This document shows positions 18,267-26,290 of a stretch of 36,370 bases of DNA, piece by piece (position 1 is the first letter of the stretch; every line of letters starts with the position of its first letter). Both the position numbers and the translations under genes were made by a program. The stretch covers positions 1-36,370 of the forward strand of contig JAFGRV010000194.1 of assembly GCA_016934975.1 (NCBI GenBank). Reading direction: 5' to 3'. This stretch comes from Spirochaetales bacterium. GTDB lineage: Bacteria > Spirochaetota > Spirochaetia > SZUA-6 > JAFGRV01. The notes beneath the pieces are model-generated. The model was not told the DNA's origin. It saw nothing but the letters and a program-made list of their open reading frames with translations, and made no database searches.

Positions 18267-18517
18267 TAGTTTACTCCTCCTTCTCTATATGAATAATCAC
18301 GTAATCCTATCTCCGGTCCTCTTACCACATTCAATACTTTTTGGATATCCTCGGGAGTATCCAGGGACTCGGGAGTAAAATCTCTCAGATTTAACCCGGT
18401 TTTTAAAGAAATCTGAACCCGGATGATTCGTTTCTGCACATCGGACATCTTGTTATTGCTGCAACGAACTCTATAAACATCCTGGAGGATTCTAAAGATT
18501 TCACCTTTTCTCACCAT
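18266..18517 (-). CDS. Small protein coupled to the FIST gene, function unknown
   Basis: 83 residues from the ATG at 18515-18517, which lies five bases after AGGAGG; longer in-frame starts upstream have no such signal. Sequence features are a basic N-terminal helix (MVRKGEIFRILQDVYRVR), then a Lys/Arg-rich strand-like segment and an acidic middle (TPESLDTPEDIQKVLNVVRG). There is no signal peptide, membrane segment or Cys motif. It is co-translated with the FIST protein, so it is probably a partner or regulator of it. I do not recognise the family. Confidence 0.72.
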   Translation of the reverse strand: MVRKGEIFRILQDVYRVRCSNNKMSDVQKRIIRVQISLKTGLNLRDFTPESLDTPEDIQKVLNVVRGPEIGLRDYSYREGGVN

Positions 18518-18996
18518 TGTCACCTCCTCATAACGGATTACATTAACCCGCATCATCTAAACATTGGATTGTTATTAAAGATATAAAACCTGAAATAAAT
18601 ACCCAATTGCCAAAATTCCTGAATAGTTGCGGAGTTTCTGCAACTGGCTTCGGAGTAATTCTATTTATTGTATTACTAAGAAATTAAAATTACTCTTCAT
18701 TTTTTCGAACATCTAAAGTATAAATAATTAAACCTTAGGAATCCAGAATTCTTCATCACGAATTTTAATTAATCCTGATCTACATAGAAAATAAACCAAT
18801 CAATTGCAGAGGGGTACCACAATAAAACATAACTATTTTCATCATCAACCTCATTTTCCTAAAAATCATCGTTAGAAAATAAACTTCATGACCGATAATA
18901 AAGATGATGCTGTTGTGAGGCTTCTCCTGTTCATCGTTAAAGAATGGCCATAGGCACTTTACAACAACATATATTATGACTTGCCGGAGGTAACTG
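18518..18996. other. Divergent intergenic region (FIST operon / flagellar operon)
   Basis: About 480 AT-rich bases. It includes a small hairpin AGTTGC/GCAACT near 18624-18644 and a possible FliA-type -10 (ACCGATAA, 18891-18898) before the flagellar operon. No coding frame with a usable start is apparent. Confidence 0.5.
18873..18898 (+). promoter_or_regulatory. Weak candidate for a FliA (sigma-28) promoter of the flagellar operon
   Basis: ACCGATAA (18891-18898) resembles the sigma-28 -10 consensus GCCGATAA. TAGA 14 bases before it is a poor, one-base-short match to the TAAA -35. It lies about 100 bases before the GTG of the first rod gene. A vegetative promoter elsewhere in the region is equally possible. 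Confidence 0.25.
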
Positions 18997-19845
18997 GTGG
19001 TACGAGGTTTATACACAGGCGCAAGCGGTATGATAGCCCAAATGCATCGATTAGATGCACTCTCTAATAATCTCGCGAATGTGGATCTTAATGGATATAA
19101 AAGAGACACAGCCGTGCATAAAGCTTTCCCGGAACTTTTACTCCGGAGGATGACTGATGACGGGATGTACAATTTCCCTTTCGGAAGTGTTGATACGACA
19201 CCGATTATCGGTAAACTCGGAACCGGTGTGGAATTAAACGAGGTATATACGGTATTTACCCAGGGCCCCTTAAAACAGACAGATAATGACTTTGATATCG
19301 CCCTTGAAGGTGAGGGTTTTTTGACAACACAAACCCCAAATGGTGAACGGTATACAAGAAACGGTTCATTTCTCCTCAATAATGACGGGTACATGGTCAC
19401 CAAAAACGGAGATTTTGTTCTCGGAGAAAACGGACCGATAAAACTCAAGAAAAACAACTTTATGATCGATCAGGATGGGGCGATTTATCAGAATGCCACT
19501 TTTGCCGGAGAGAAAGAACGATTGGTGAGTCTGGAAGAGAATGAATGGGAAAATCTTGAAAAGATCGACACCTTAAAGATTACCGGTTTTAAACGCCCCC
19601 GTTATCTTAAAAAAGAGGGGAATTCATTCTGGAGAGCCACGGAAGATTCCGGATCTGCCACTATTATTGAACCGGGGTCCCGGCCCAAGGTGCGCCAGGG
19701 CTTTTTGGAAGGTGCAAATGTAAATCCTGTCACGGAAATGGTACAGGTCATAGAAGTTCAGCGAAGTTATGAGGCGAATCAAAAACTTATTCAAAGCGAA
19801 GACCAGTTACTGGGAAAATTAATAAACGACGCAGTCAAGGTGTAA
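18997..19845 (+). CDS. flgF: Flagellar basal-body rod protein, FlgF/FlhO type
   Basis: A proximal/distal rod subunit of the periplasmic flagellum, exported by the flagellar type III system. The 282-residue protein begins VRGLYTGASGMIAQMHRLDA with the conserved SNNLANVDLNGYKRD flagellar-rod N-motif, and ends with the FlgG-family C-motif (VNPVTEMVQVIEVQRSYEANQKLIQ). It is the more divergent of the two FlgG-like proteins here, which fits the gene called flhO or flgF in spirochaetes. The GTG start follows GGAGG by six bases. First gene of the flgF-flgG-flgA-flgI-flgJ operon, 17 bases before flgG. Confidence 0.9.
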   Translation: MVRGLYTGASGMIAQMHRLDALSNNLANVDLNGYKRDTAVHKAFPELLLRRMTDDGMYNFPFGSVDTTPIIGKLGTGVELNEVYTVFTQGPLKQTDNDFDIALEGEGFLTTQTPNGERYTRNGSFLLNNDGYMVTKNGDFVLGENGPIKLKKNNFMIDQDGAIYQNATFAGEKERLVSLEENEWENLEKIDTLKITGFKRPRYLKKEGNSFWRATEDSGSATIIEPGSRPKVRQGFLEGANVNPVTEMVQVIEVQRSYEANQKLIQSEDQLLGKLINDAVKV

Positions 19846-19862
19846 GAAGGAGATAGAAGCGT

Positions 19863-20657
19863 ATGATGCGATCATTATGGACAGCTGCATCCGGGATGAC
19901 CGGGCAGCAATTTAATATCGACACAATTTCCAACAATTTATCAAATGTCAATACAACAGGATTCAAAAAAAACCGCCCTGATTTTGAAGACCTTCTTTAC
20001 CAGACGATGCGAGTAGCAGGAACACCCGCAACTGAAGTGACCCTCGTCCCTACGGGTATTCAGGTTGGTCATGGGGTAAAACCCGCGGCAACCCAGAAAA
20101 TATATACCCAGGGTGCCTTGCAGTCTACCGGGAATGTGAGTGACATGGCCATCGAAGGAGAGGGTTTTTTCCGGGTTCTCCTTTACGACGGCACATACGG
20201 ATACACACGGGACGGAGCTTTTAAGATTGATTCAAATGGTCAAATCGTAAACAATAATGGATATAAGCTCATGCCCGAAGTGATTCTCCCCGAAGGATTC
20301 CAGAATGATAGTCTCACAATTTCCAAAGACGGACGGATAACGGCAAAAGTCGGCGGAAGTGATGATATTCTCGAAGTGGGACAGCTTGAGCTTTACCGGT
20401 TTGTCAATCCTACGGGACTCCAGGCAATCGGTGAAAATTTATTAAAAGTCACCAACGCCTCGGGGGAGGCAATTTCCGGGCGCCCCGGATTCGAAGGCAT
20501 GGGAAAAGTCATACATAAATTCCTTGAAATGTCGAATGTTTCCGTTGTCCAGGAAATGGTAAATATGATCGTTGCCCAGAGAGCATATGAACTTAACTCA
20601 AAAGCGATCCAGACATCGGATTCCATGCTGGCAACGGCAAATGGCCTGAAACGCTAA
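19863..20657 (+). CDS. flgG: Flagellar distal rod protein FlgG
   Basis: 264 residues, the normal FlgG length. It starts MMRSLWTAASGMTGQQFNID, with SNNLSNVNTTGFKKNR following, and ends EMVNMIVAQRAYELNSKAIQ, both canonical for FlgG; the central KVGGSDDILEVGQLELYRFV region also fits. It builds the distal rod through which the hook is driven. AAGGAG lies 10 bases before the ATG. It is tightly placed between flgF and flgA (five bases to the latter). Confidence 0.95.
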   Translation: MMRSLWTAASGMTGQQFNIDTISNNLSNVNTTGFKKNRPDFEDLLYQTMRVAGTPATEVTLVPTGIQVGHGVKPAATQKIYTQGALQSTGNVSDMAIEGEGFFRVLLYDGTYGYTRDGAFKIDSNGQIVNNNGYKLMPEVILPEGFQNDSLTISKDGRITAKVGGSDDILEVGQLELYRFVNPTGLQAIGENLLKVTNASGEAISGRPGFEGMGKVIHKFLEMSNVSVVQEMVNMIVAQRAYELNSKAIQTSDSMLATANGLKR

Positions 20658-20662
20658 TACAG

Positions 20663-21631
20663 ATGAAACAGAAATTGGAAGCAGATAAAACAGTATTAAT
20701 TATACTTATCATAGTATGTCTCTTTCTCCCAATCTCTGCTTATAGCATTACCCTTTACATGGAAGAGATTGTTTTTACTGATACGACAATTGTCCTTGGA
20801 AACTTTGTTACTGTCAAGGACGCTCCGATTTATCTGAAAAAGCAGATAGAAGACTACCCGCTTTTACTTGACCGGGAAAAAATACATCTTATACCCTCAC
20901 GGTACATCAGAAACCTCCTCTCCCGGTTTACTCATCAGTCTGTTATTATCTCGGGAACAAAAACAGCTTTGCTCCCAAAAAGCTTTCTGACTCTCTATGA
21001 AAAAGACTACAGTACTGCACTGGCACACTATCTCATATCCGCTTTTTGCAAAAAGGACAACAGGGTTGAGGTTGATATTATTTCATCCCCTCTCCCAATC
21101 CGGAAGCGTTCCGGACAAACCTATTCCTTCCGGATGAGTACACAACAGGAATATATGGGTTTTCCCCTTGGGAACATAAACGTTTTTACACAATCCGGTC
21201 CGGATAATAATGCTGAAGCAGAGGCTCTGAGTCTCTTTGTACATCAACATATCCCGGTGGTACAAGCCCGGGAAATCGTCGAGGGGAATGAAGAGCTTTC
21301 ATGGGAGAAACTTGGGATTACGGAACAGGAACTTAATCCATTTCAGGGGGAAATCCTTCTTCCTTTTGAAGAAATAAAGGGGTATCAGGCTATAAAAAAA
21401 CTCAATAAAGGGGATATTATTTACAGATCTTCCATAAAAAGGTCCCTTAAAGTACGGGCCGGGGAAAAAGTGACGATTACCCTCAGGAAAGGGACGATCC
21501 TTCTTTCCATGACAGGTAAGGCCGGGGAGTCCGGGGGTATCGGCGATTCAATAAAGGTAAGACCGTCCCTCTCCTCTACCTGGATATCCGGTGAAATAAC
21601 CGGAAAACAGGAGGTACGTGTTGAGATGTAA
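20663..21631 (+). CDS. flgA: Flagellar P-ring assembly chaperone FlgA
   Basis: 322 residues, longer than E. coli FlgA (about 219) because of an N-terminal extension. A signal peptide or anchor is visible (hydrophobic ILIIVCLFLPISAYSITLY near residues 14-32). The C-terminal half holds the SAF-like domain typical of FlgA, with LNKGDIIYRSSIKRSLKVRA then GEKVTITLRKGTILLSMTGK. FlgA is a periplasmic chaperone for P-ring subunits. No good ribosome binding site precedes the ATG, which is five bases after flgG, so coupling is likely. Its 3' end overlaps flgI by about 11-14 bases. Confidence 0.85.
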   Translation: MKQKLEADKTVLIILIIVCLFLPISAYSITLYMEEIVFTDTTIVLGNFVTVKDAPIYLKKQIEDYPLLLDREKIHLIPSRYIRNLLSRFTHQSVIISGTKTALLPKSFLTLYEKDYSTALAHYLISAFCKKDNRVEVDIISSPLPIRKRSGQTYSFRMSTQQEYMGFPLGNINVFTQSGPDNNAEAEALSLFVHQHIPVVQAREIVEGNEELSWEKLGITEQELNPFQGEILLPFEEIKGYQAIKKLNKGDIIYRSSIKRSLKVRAGEKVTITLRKGTILLSMTGKAGESGGIGDSIKVRPSLSSTWISGEITGKQEVRVEM

Positions 21632-22646
21632 TAAAAAAATCTTATTTATCACACTTCCCGCAATTTTCATCTGCCTTCATCTTTTTGCCGCTCCGGAAGT
21701 ACGGATAAAGGATATTGCATATCTCAGGGGTGTCAGAGAAAACCAGCTTTCCGGTATCGGTCTTGTCACCGGACTTTCCGGAAAAGGAGACTCTCAAAGT
21801 TCCGAGGTGCTAAAGAATGCTCTTTCTCATCTTCTCGCCCACTTTGGGATTGAAATTCCCGCGGCAGATATTAAAAGCAAGAATTGTGCTGTAGTTATGG
21901 TAAATATGGATGTAAAACCCTTTATCCATCCCGGGGACAAAGGTGATGTGACTGTATCCAGTATCGGGGATGCGAGAAGTCTGGAGGGGGGCATTCTGCT
22001 CCAGACAAATATGCAAGCGGCAAATAACCGGGTATATGCCGTGGCCCAGGGAAAAATCCTTATCCCCGTATCCGAAGCATCAATAAAAACCGTCGGGATA
22101 ATTCCCGGGGGGGCCGTGGTGGAAAAAGATATTACCACCACCTATGAACAAGACGGGATTATCAATATTATTTTACGTCACCCGGATTTTGTGACAGCCG
22201 CTGCCGTCACGGAGGCGATTAAGAAACGGTTCGATCAAATTCAGATTTTCACGATAGATGCGGCGCGTATTGAAGTGCATATACCGGAATTATGGAAAGA
22301 TACAATTGTCGGGTTTATCGCGGCCCTGGAAAGCCTGACTCTTGTACCGGATGTATCCGGAAAAGTGGTCATAAATCCGAATACCGGGGTCATCATCATC
22401 GGGGAAAATATAAAAATAGGAAAAGTTGCCGTCTCCTACAGAGATGTAAATGTATCTGTCATTCCTTCATACTATAGTAATAATGAAGATGAACTCCCGG
22501 ATACATTCGTCATTGAAGACACTGCAACAGTGAATGATCTTATTGATGTTTTACGAACCGCGGGATTAAAGACTGATATAATTATCGGTATTATCCAGGC
22601 AATTGAACGTGCAGGGGCATTATACGGCTCTCTTATCATAATGTAA
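21621..22646 (+). CDS. flgI: Flagellar P-ring protein FlgI
   Basis: About 341 residues with a signal peptide (KKILFITLPAIFICLHLFAA) followed directly by the FlgI start region VRIKDIAYLRGVRENQLSGI and then GLVTGLSGKGD. The C-terminal half has VVINPNTGVIIIGENIKIGK and ends in the family motif TVNDLIDVLRTAGLKTDIIG-like. It forms the periplasmic P ring around the rod. I prefer the TTG at 21621, six bases after AGGAGG; a GTG at 21618 is also in frame but too close. No flgH (L ring) follows, as expected for flagella that stay in the periplasm. Confidence 0.93.
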   Translation: MRCNKKILFITLPAIFICLHLFAAPEVRIKDIAYLRGVRENQLSGIGLVTGLSGKGDSQSSEVLKNALSHLLAHFGIEIPAADIKSKNCAVVMVNMDVKPFIHPGDKGDVTVSSIGDARSLEGGILLQTNMQAANNRVYAVAQGKILIPVSEASIKTVGIIPGGAVVEKDITTTYEQDGIINIILRHPDFVTAAAVTEAIKKRFDQIQIFTIDAARIEVHIPELWKDTIVGFIAALESLTLVPDVSGKVVINPNTGVIIIGENIKIGKVAVSYRDVNVSVIPSYYSNNEDELPDTFVIEDTATVNDLIDVLRTAGLKTDIIIGIIQAIERAGALYGSLIIM

Positions 22647-22687
22647 TTTGGGTTGTCCAATTACCCCTATTAAAAAGGAGACACACC

Positions 22688-23038
22688 ATGGACGGAATTA
22701 ATGTAAATAATCTTTTTGCCTCTGAGATGTATAAAACCTACTCATCGATAAATCAGGAAAACAAAATAAAAAACCAGACAAGCCAGGTTAATAAGGACTC
22801 AAAACTCTACAAAGCCTGCCAGGATTTTGAATCTATTTTTATAAAGCAAATGCTTAATGTCATGAGGAAAACAGTCAATAAAAGCGGACTTATAGATGGG
22901 GGTTTTGCAGAAGAAGTATTTGAGGATATGTTGTATGATGAATATGCCCAAAAGATGTCTCAAAATGCGAACTTCGGTCTTAGTGACAGTCTTTATAAAC
23001 AACTCTCCCGATACCCGGATAGTACTTCAATAGTCTGA
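22688..23038 (+). CDS. flgJ: Flagellar rod-binding protein, FlgJ N-terminal domain only
   Basis: 116 residues, only the rod-binding domain of FlgJ: KACQDFESIFIKQMLNVMRK, then a GFAEEVFEDMLYDEYAQKMS segment and a short C-terminal helix. The muramidase domain of enterobacterial FlgJ (about 313 residues) is absent, as in many bacteria that use a separate peptidoglycan hydrolase. It caps the growing rod in the periplasm. The ATG follows AAGGAG by seven bases. Last gene of the flagellar operon. Confidence 0.88.
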   Translation: MDGINVNNLFASEMYKTYSSINQENKIKNQTSQVNKDSKLYKACQDFESIFIKQMLNVMRKTVNKSGLIDGGFAEEVFEDMLYDEYAQKMSQNANFGLSDSLYKQLSRYPDSTSIV

Positions 23039-23043
23039 TTAAT

Positions 23044-23086
23044 CATTTTTGTATAAAAAAGTATACACTATTTTTATACAAAAATG
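23044..23086. repeat. Perfect 16-bp inverted repeat between flgJ and the sigma gene
   Basis: 23044-23059 and 23071-23086 are exact inverted copies around an 11-base centre. The stem is AT-rich. It begins five bases after the flgJ stop, so it may end the flagellar transcript, but it also sits about 70 bases before the -24/-12 promoter, the usual place of an enhancer for a sigma-54 activator. Confidence 0.65.
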
Positions 23087-23155
23087 AAGTTTAATTCCAA
23101 CATCTTCTAAATCCTTATAGTATAAGCAATTAAAAATGATCATTTCAGCTCTCCG

Positions 23156-23172
23156 TTGGCATACTTCTTGCA
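23156..23172 (+). promoter_or_regulatory. Sigma-54 (-24/-12) promoter of the RpoS-like sigma gene
   Basis: TTGGCATACTTCTTGCA matches the -24/-12 consensus TTGGCAYRNNNNTTGCW at every fixed position, with the invariant GG (23158-23159) and GC (23170-23171) correctly spaced. Transcription would start near 23183, giving a leader of about 20 bases with GAAGGGAG before the ATG at 23202. Confidence 0.82.
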
Positions 23173-23201
23173 ACTATTAATGCAACGAAGGGAGTTATAA
23201 T

Positions 23202-24047
23202 ATGGAGCAATATTTTATGAAAGATAAGAAGACTGTAGATCCTTTAAAGACCTACTTCAATCAGATAAAGAAAACACCACTTTTGTCTTTTGAACAGGAA
23301 CTGGATCTTTCAAAGCGCATTGAAAACGGAGACGATGAGGCAAGAAAACAATTAATCGAATCAAATTTAAAACTCGTGGTGAAAATTGCAAAAGCCTTTA
23401 AAACGGGCGACGTTTCACTTCTGGATTTAATACAAGAGGGAAATCTCGGTTTAATGAAAGCAGCGGAAAAATTTGATTTCAGAAAGCGGGTTCGATTCAG
23501 TACATATGCATCCTGGTGGATTAAACAATCAATCGTGAGAGCACTTTCCAATAAAAGAAGAGCTATTCGTCTTCCACACAGGAAAGAAGAAAAGATCAGA
23601 AAGATCAATAAAATAATAAATATTCTCTCACAGAAATATATGAGAAATCCTGAGATTCCTGAGATTGCAAAAGAAATGGGAATAACAGAAAAGGAAATAA
23701 TAAACCTTCTTTCCGTTTCATCACATGTTATCTCATTGGATAGTGAAGTAAATGATGTTTCAGGAACCCTCCAGGAAGTTATCGAAGATTATTCCTATGA
23801 TCCGGATAATGAACTTATGCAAAAAAGTCTTCGTGAAGAAACCCTTAAATTTCTTGAGAGTTTAAAAGAAAAAGAGAGAGAGATCATCAAGTACCGTTTC
23901 TCCTTTTATGGCGGCAAACGATATACTCTCAAAAACATCGGTGCAAGGATGGGAATTTCCCCTGAAACCGTGCGGCAAATTGAAATGAGAGCTCTTTCCA
24001 AATTGAAAGACCTTGCAGGTGATTTGAAAGAATATTGCTACAATTAG
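23202..24047 (+). CDS. rpoS: RpoS-like alternative sigma factor (sigma-70 family, group 2)
   Basis: 281 residues, about the size of Borrelia RpoS (near 267) and without region 1.1. Region 1.2 is near residues 13-42. Region 2 (about 46-125) includes NLKLVVKIAKAF, LLDLIQEGNLGLMKAAEKFD (core binding) and FSTYASWWIKQSIVRALSNK (-10 recognition). Region 3 is about 128-205. Region 4 (about 220-277) has the helix-turn-helix YTLKNIGARMGISPETVRQI then EMRALSKLK. The group-2 or RpoD-like call follows from the complete region 3 and RpoD-style 2.4; the RpoS name rests on size, locus and the sigma-54 promoter, so a sigma of another name is possible. It has its own promoter and a strong terminator, hence is monocistronic. 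Confidence 0.88.
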   Translation: MEQYFMKDKKTVDPLKTYFNQIKKTPLLSFEQELDLSKRIENGDDEARKQLIESNLKLVVKIAKAFKTGDVSLLDLIQEGNLGLMKAAEKFDFRKRVRFSTYASWWIKQSIVRALSNKRRAIRLPHRKEEKIRKINKIINILSQKYMRNPEIPEIAKEMGITEKEIINLLSVSSHVISLDSEVNDVSGTLQEVIEDYSYDPDNELMQKSLREETLKFLESLKEKEREIIKYRFSFYGGKRYTLKNIGARMGISPETVRQIEMRALSKLKDLAGDLKEYCYN

Positions 24048-24081
24048 AATATAAGAGACTGTAACCCACCAAACTTAATTC

Positions 24082-24123
24082 AAAGGTTATCCGAACCATA
24101 TTTCGGATAACCTTTTCTTTTTT
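24082..24123 (+). terminator. Rho-independent terminator after the sigma gene
   Basis: A perfect 14-bp stem, AAAGGTTATCCGAA (24082-24095) with its complement (24102-24115), a six-base loop, then TCTTTTTTT. Confidence 0.9.
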
Positions 24124-24291
24124 CAGATCAATTCAGATCTGTTGAATACTTTTCGTGTAAAAAGCCCCGGAAACAGCTGAATAGTTTCGATAAACAGGAA
24201 AATAATCATTCAGTTTAACGATACTTTTACCAAAAATTAATATAGACTTGAATGTACGATCGACATAATAAAGTGAGGAATATAAAAATTG

Positions 24292-25194
24292 ATGAAAAAA
24301 AAATCGATAAACCAGGCCCGAAAAAATCCAAAACAGAAAGCTTTCTATTCCCTCCTCGGGCTCTTCATGATTCTTATTCTTGCCATTGTCCTCGTCGTTC
24401 TCATACCCGTAAAAAAAGAGAAAGATCTGGTGGTGACCTCGAAAACTACAGAGAATAATAAAATTATTGATAAAAAAGAGGAACAAAAACCACATTTCCC
24501 GAAAAACCGGGATAAAAAAAGAGAAACGATAGAAGACAGAAGGCAAATTGCTCTCGTTATTGATGATGCGGGGAATAATATTGAAGATTTACTTCCCTTT
24601 CTGCAATTTCCGGGAAAACTCACCATCGCCGTACTCCCGCAGCTCCCTTATAGCAGAGAAGCGGCAACCCTCATTAAAGAATCAGGTAAAGAAGTACTTC
24701 TCCATCTCCCGATGGAAGCAGAGAGTGGAATAAATCCGGGACCCGGGGCTCTTTTTGTAACAGATACAACCGAAGAAATTATTCGAAAACTTCAGGAAAA
24801 CCTTTCCACAGTTCCGGGAGCAATTGGAGTTAATAACCACATGGGATCAAAATTCACGGCAAATCCTGAAAAAATGGAGATACTATTCCGTTACTTTTCC
24901 CAACATAAACTTTATTTTCTCGATTCACGGACAACAAACCGGTCCGTATCCGGAGAATTGGCAGCTGCGGCAGGGATTCCTTTTCTCCGGCGGAATATAT
25001 TTATAGATAATATACCCGTAAAAGAAAGTATACGGAATCAAATGGAAAAAGGGATTGCACTCGCTAAAAAAATGAAGTATGTTATCCTTATCGGTCATGT
25101 TCAAAATAGCGAAGTATTGGATGTATTATACGAAATACTCCCTGAAATGGAACAGAATAATTATTCATTCGTCGGTTTATCTGAAATTCTTTAA
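24292..25194 (+). CDS. Divergent polysaccharide deacetylase (YibQ/DUF610 family)
   Basis: 300 residues. One N-terminal membrane anchor (about 18-41, LLGLFMILILAIVLVVLIPV) is followed by a charged linker and the YibQ-type deacetylase domain from about residue 85: IALVIDDAGNN, KLTIAVLP, EVLLHLPMEA, GAIGVNNHMGSKFT, LYFLDSRTT, with a later VILIGH. The fold is that of NodB-like deacetylases, but the metal-site pattern is altered, as in the family; the activity is not established, and cell-envelope glycan is a plausible substrate. I prefer the ATG at 24292 over the overlapping TTG at 24289; GTGAGG lies upstream. It is followed 18 bases later by tsaD. Confidence 0.85.
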   Translation: MKKKSINQARKNPKQKAFYSLLGLFMILILAIVLVVLIPVKKEKDLVVTSKTTENNKIIDKKEEQKPHFPKNRDKKRETIEDRRQIALVIDDAGNNIEDLLPFLQFPGKLTIAVLPQLPYSREAATLIKESGKEVLLHLPMEAESGINPGPGALFVTDTTEEIIRKLQENLSTVPGAIGVNNHMGSKFTANPEKMEILFRYFSQHKLYFLDSRTTNRSVSGELAAAAGIPFLRRNIFIDNIPVKESIRNQMEKGIALAKKMKYVILIGHVQNSEVLDVLYEILPEMEQNNYSFVGLSEIL

Positions 25195-25212
25195 AAAAGT
25201 GAGGTGCCATAC

Positions 25213-26226
25213 GTGAAGGTTCTTGGTATTGAATCATCCTGTGATGAATGTTCTGCAGCGGTCGTAGAGGATGGAAAAAAAATTTTAAGTAATGTCATCG
25301 CGTCCCAGATTGAAATACATAAACCCTACTATGGCGTCGTACCGGAAATCGCATCACGAAAGCATACGGAATGGATCGCCCCTGTCGTGAAAGAAGCTAT
25401 CGCCCAATCAGGAATTAAAAAAAATGAAATAGACGGGATCGCCGTCACCTACAGACCCGGACTCATCGGCTCACTTCTTGTGGGACTCTCCTTTGCAAAA
25501 GGACTCGCCCTTTCCCTTTCACTCCCTTTTGTGGGAGTGGATCATATGCTTGCTCACCTCTATGCCCCCCATCTCGAACACGATATTACCTACCCCTATC
25601 TTGGGCTTATTATTTCGGGGGGCCACACTATTATCGCGAAGGTAGAAGATTTCCAGACCTTTACCGTATTAGGAACGACAATTGATGATGCCTGTGGTGA
25701 AGCATTTGATAAAGTAGCGAAATATTATGACCTTGGCTATCCCGGAGGTGTTGCAATAGACCGGCTCGCCGCAAAAGGGAATCCCGAGGCTTTCAGGTTT
25801 CCAAAACCCAAGTTGCATAAAGGTGATCATTCCTATGATGTCTCATACTCCGGATTAAAAACCGCGGTGGTGAATCAACTTGATCTCTTTCATAATAAAA
25901 AATTCGAGAAAACAAGAGAGAATATTGCAGCCTCATTTCAAAAAACAGCAATAGATATGATCGTACAGCGAGTCTTAAAAGCGGCAAAAGACACAGGCAT
26001 TACCAAAATAGTTGCCGGTGGGGGTGTATCTGCCAATAGCTATTTAAGAAAAAGACTCGGCGATGAACCGGATATCACGGCGATTTTCCCTTCTTTGAAA
26101 CTCTGTACTGATAATGCAGCCATGATCGCGGGAATTGGCTTTCATCTTCTTGTATCGGGGCAAACATCGTCCTATAATCTCGCGGCAGCGGCACGTGTCC
26201 CGCTTTTTAGAAAAACATACCCTTGA
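25213..26226 (+). CDS. tsaD: tRNA N6-adenosine threonylcarbamoyltransferase TsaD
   Basis: With TsaB and TsaE, transfers the threonylcarbamoyl group to A37 of tRNAs that read ANN codons (t6A). The 337-residue protein starts VKVLGIESSCDECSAAVVED, and has the iron-binding HxxxH in DHMLAHLYAP, the GGHT segment, EAFDKVAKYYDLGYPGGVAI and the C-terminal GGGVSANSYLR. Length is typical. I chose the GTG at 25213, eight bases after GTGAGG; a GTG at 25204 lies within that ribosome binding site. It forms an operon with the deacetylase gene. Confidence 0.96.
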   Translation: MKVLGIESSCDECSAAVVEDGKKILSNVIASQIEIHKPYYGVVPEIASRKHTEWIAPVVKEAIAQSGIKKNEIDGIAVTYRPGLIGSLLVGLSFAKGLALSLSLPFVGVDHMLAHLYAPHLEHDITYPYLGLIISGGHTIIAKVEDFQTFTVLGTTIDDACGEAFDKVAKYYDLGYPGGVAIDRLAAKGNPEAFRFPKPKLHKGDHSYDVSYSGLKTAVVNQLDLFHNKKFEKTRENIAASFQKTAIDMIVQRVLKAAKDTGITKIVAGGGVSANSYLRKRLGDEPDITAIFPSLKLCTDNAAMIAGIGFHLLVSGQTSSYNLAAAARVPLFRKTYP

Positions 26227-26238
26227 GTATTTTTATCC

Positions 26239-26271
26239 CCTTGCAAAGCAAGGAACCTTACTATAGTAAGG
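26239..26271. terminator. Two adjacent CCTT hairpins after tsaD
   Basis: CCTTGC/GCAAGG (26239-26253) and the perfect 16-base palindrome CCTTACTATAGTAAGG (26256-26271) lie 13-45 bases after the tsaD stop, in the space shared with the convergent HEAT gene. No T-run follows, so termination is only a guess; the palindrome could be a protein site. Confidence 0.35.
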
Positions 26272-26290
26272 AATTATATTAAAAGGAAAT

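Noticed and set aside
18780-19457. Long minus-strand gene of 225 codons
   Set aside because: It lies opposite the start of a clear flagellar rod gene, and its protein has the low-complexity look of an antisense shadow.
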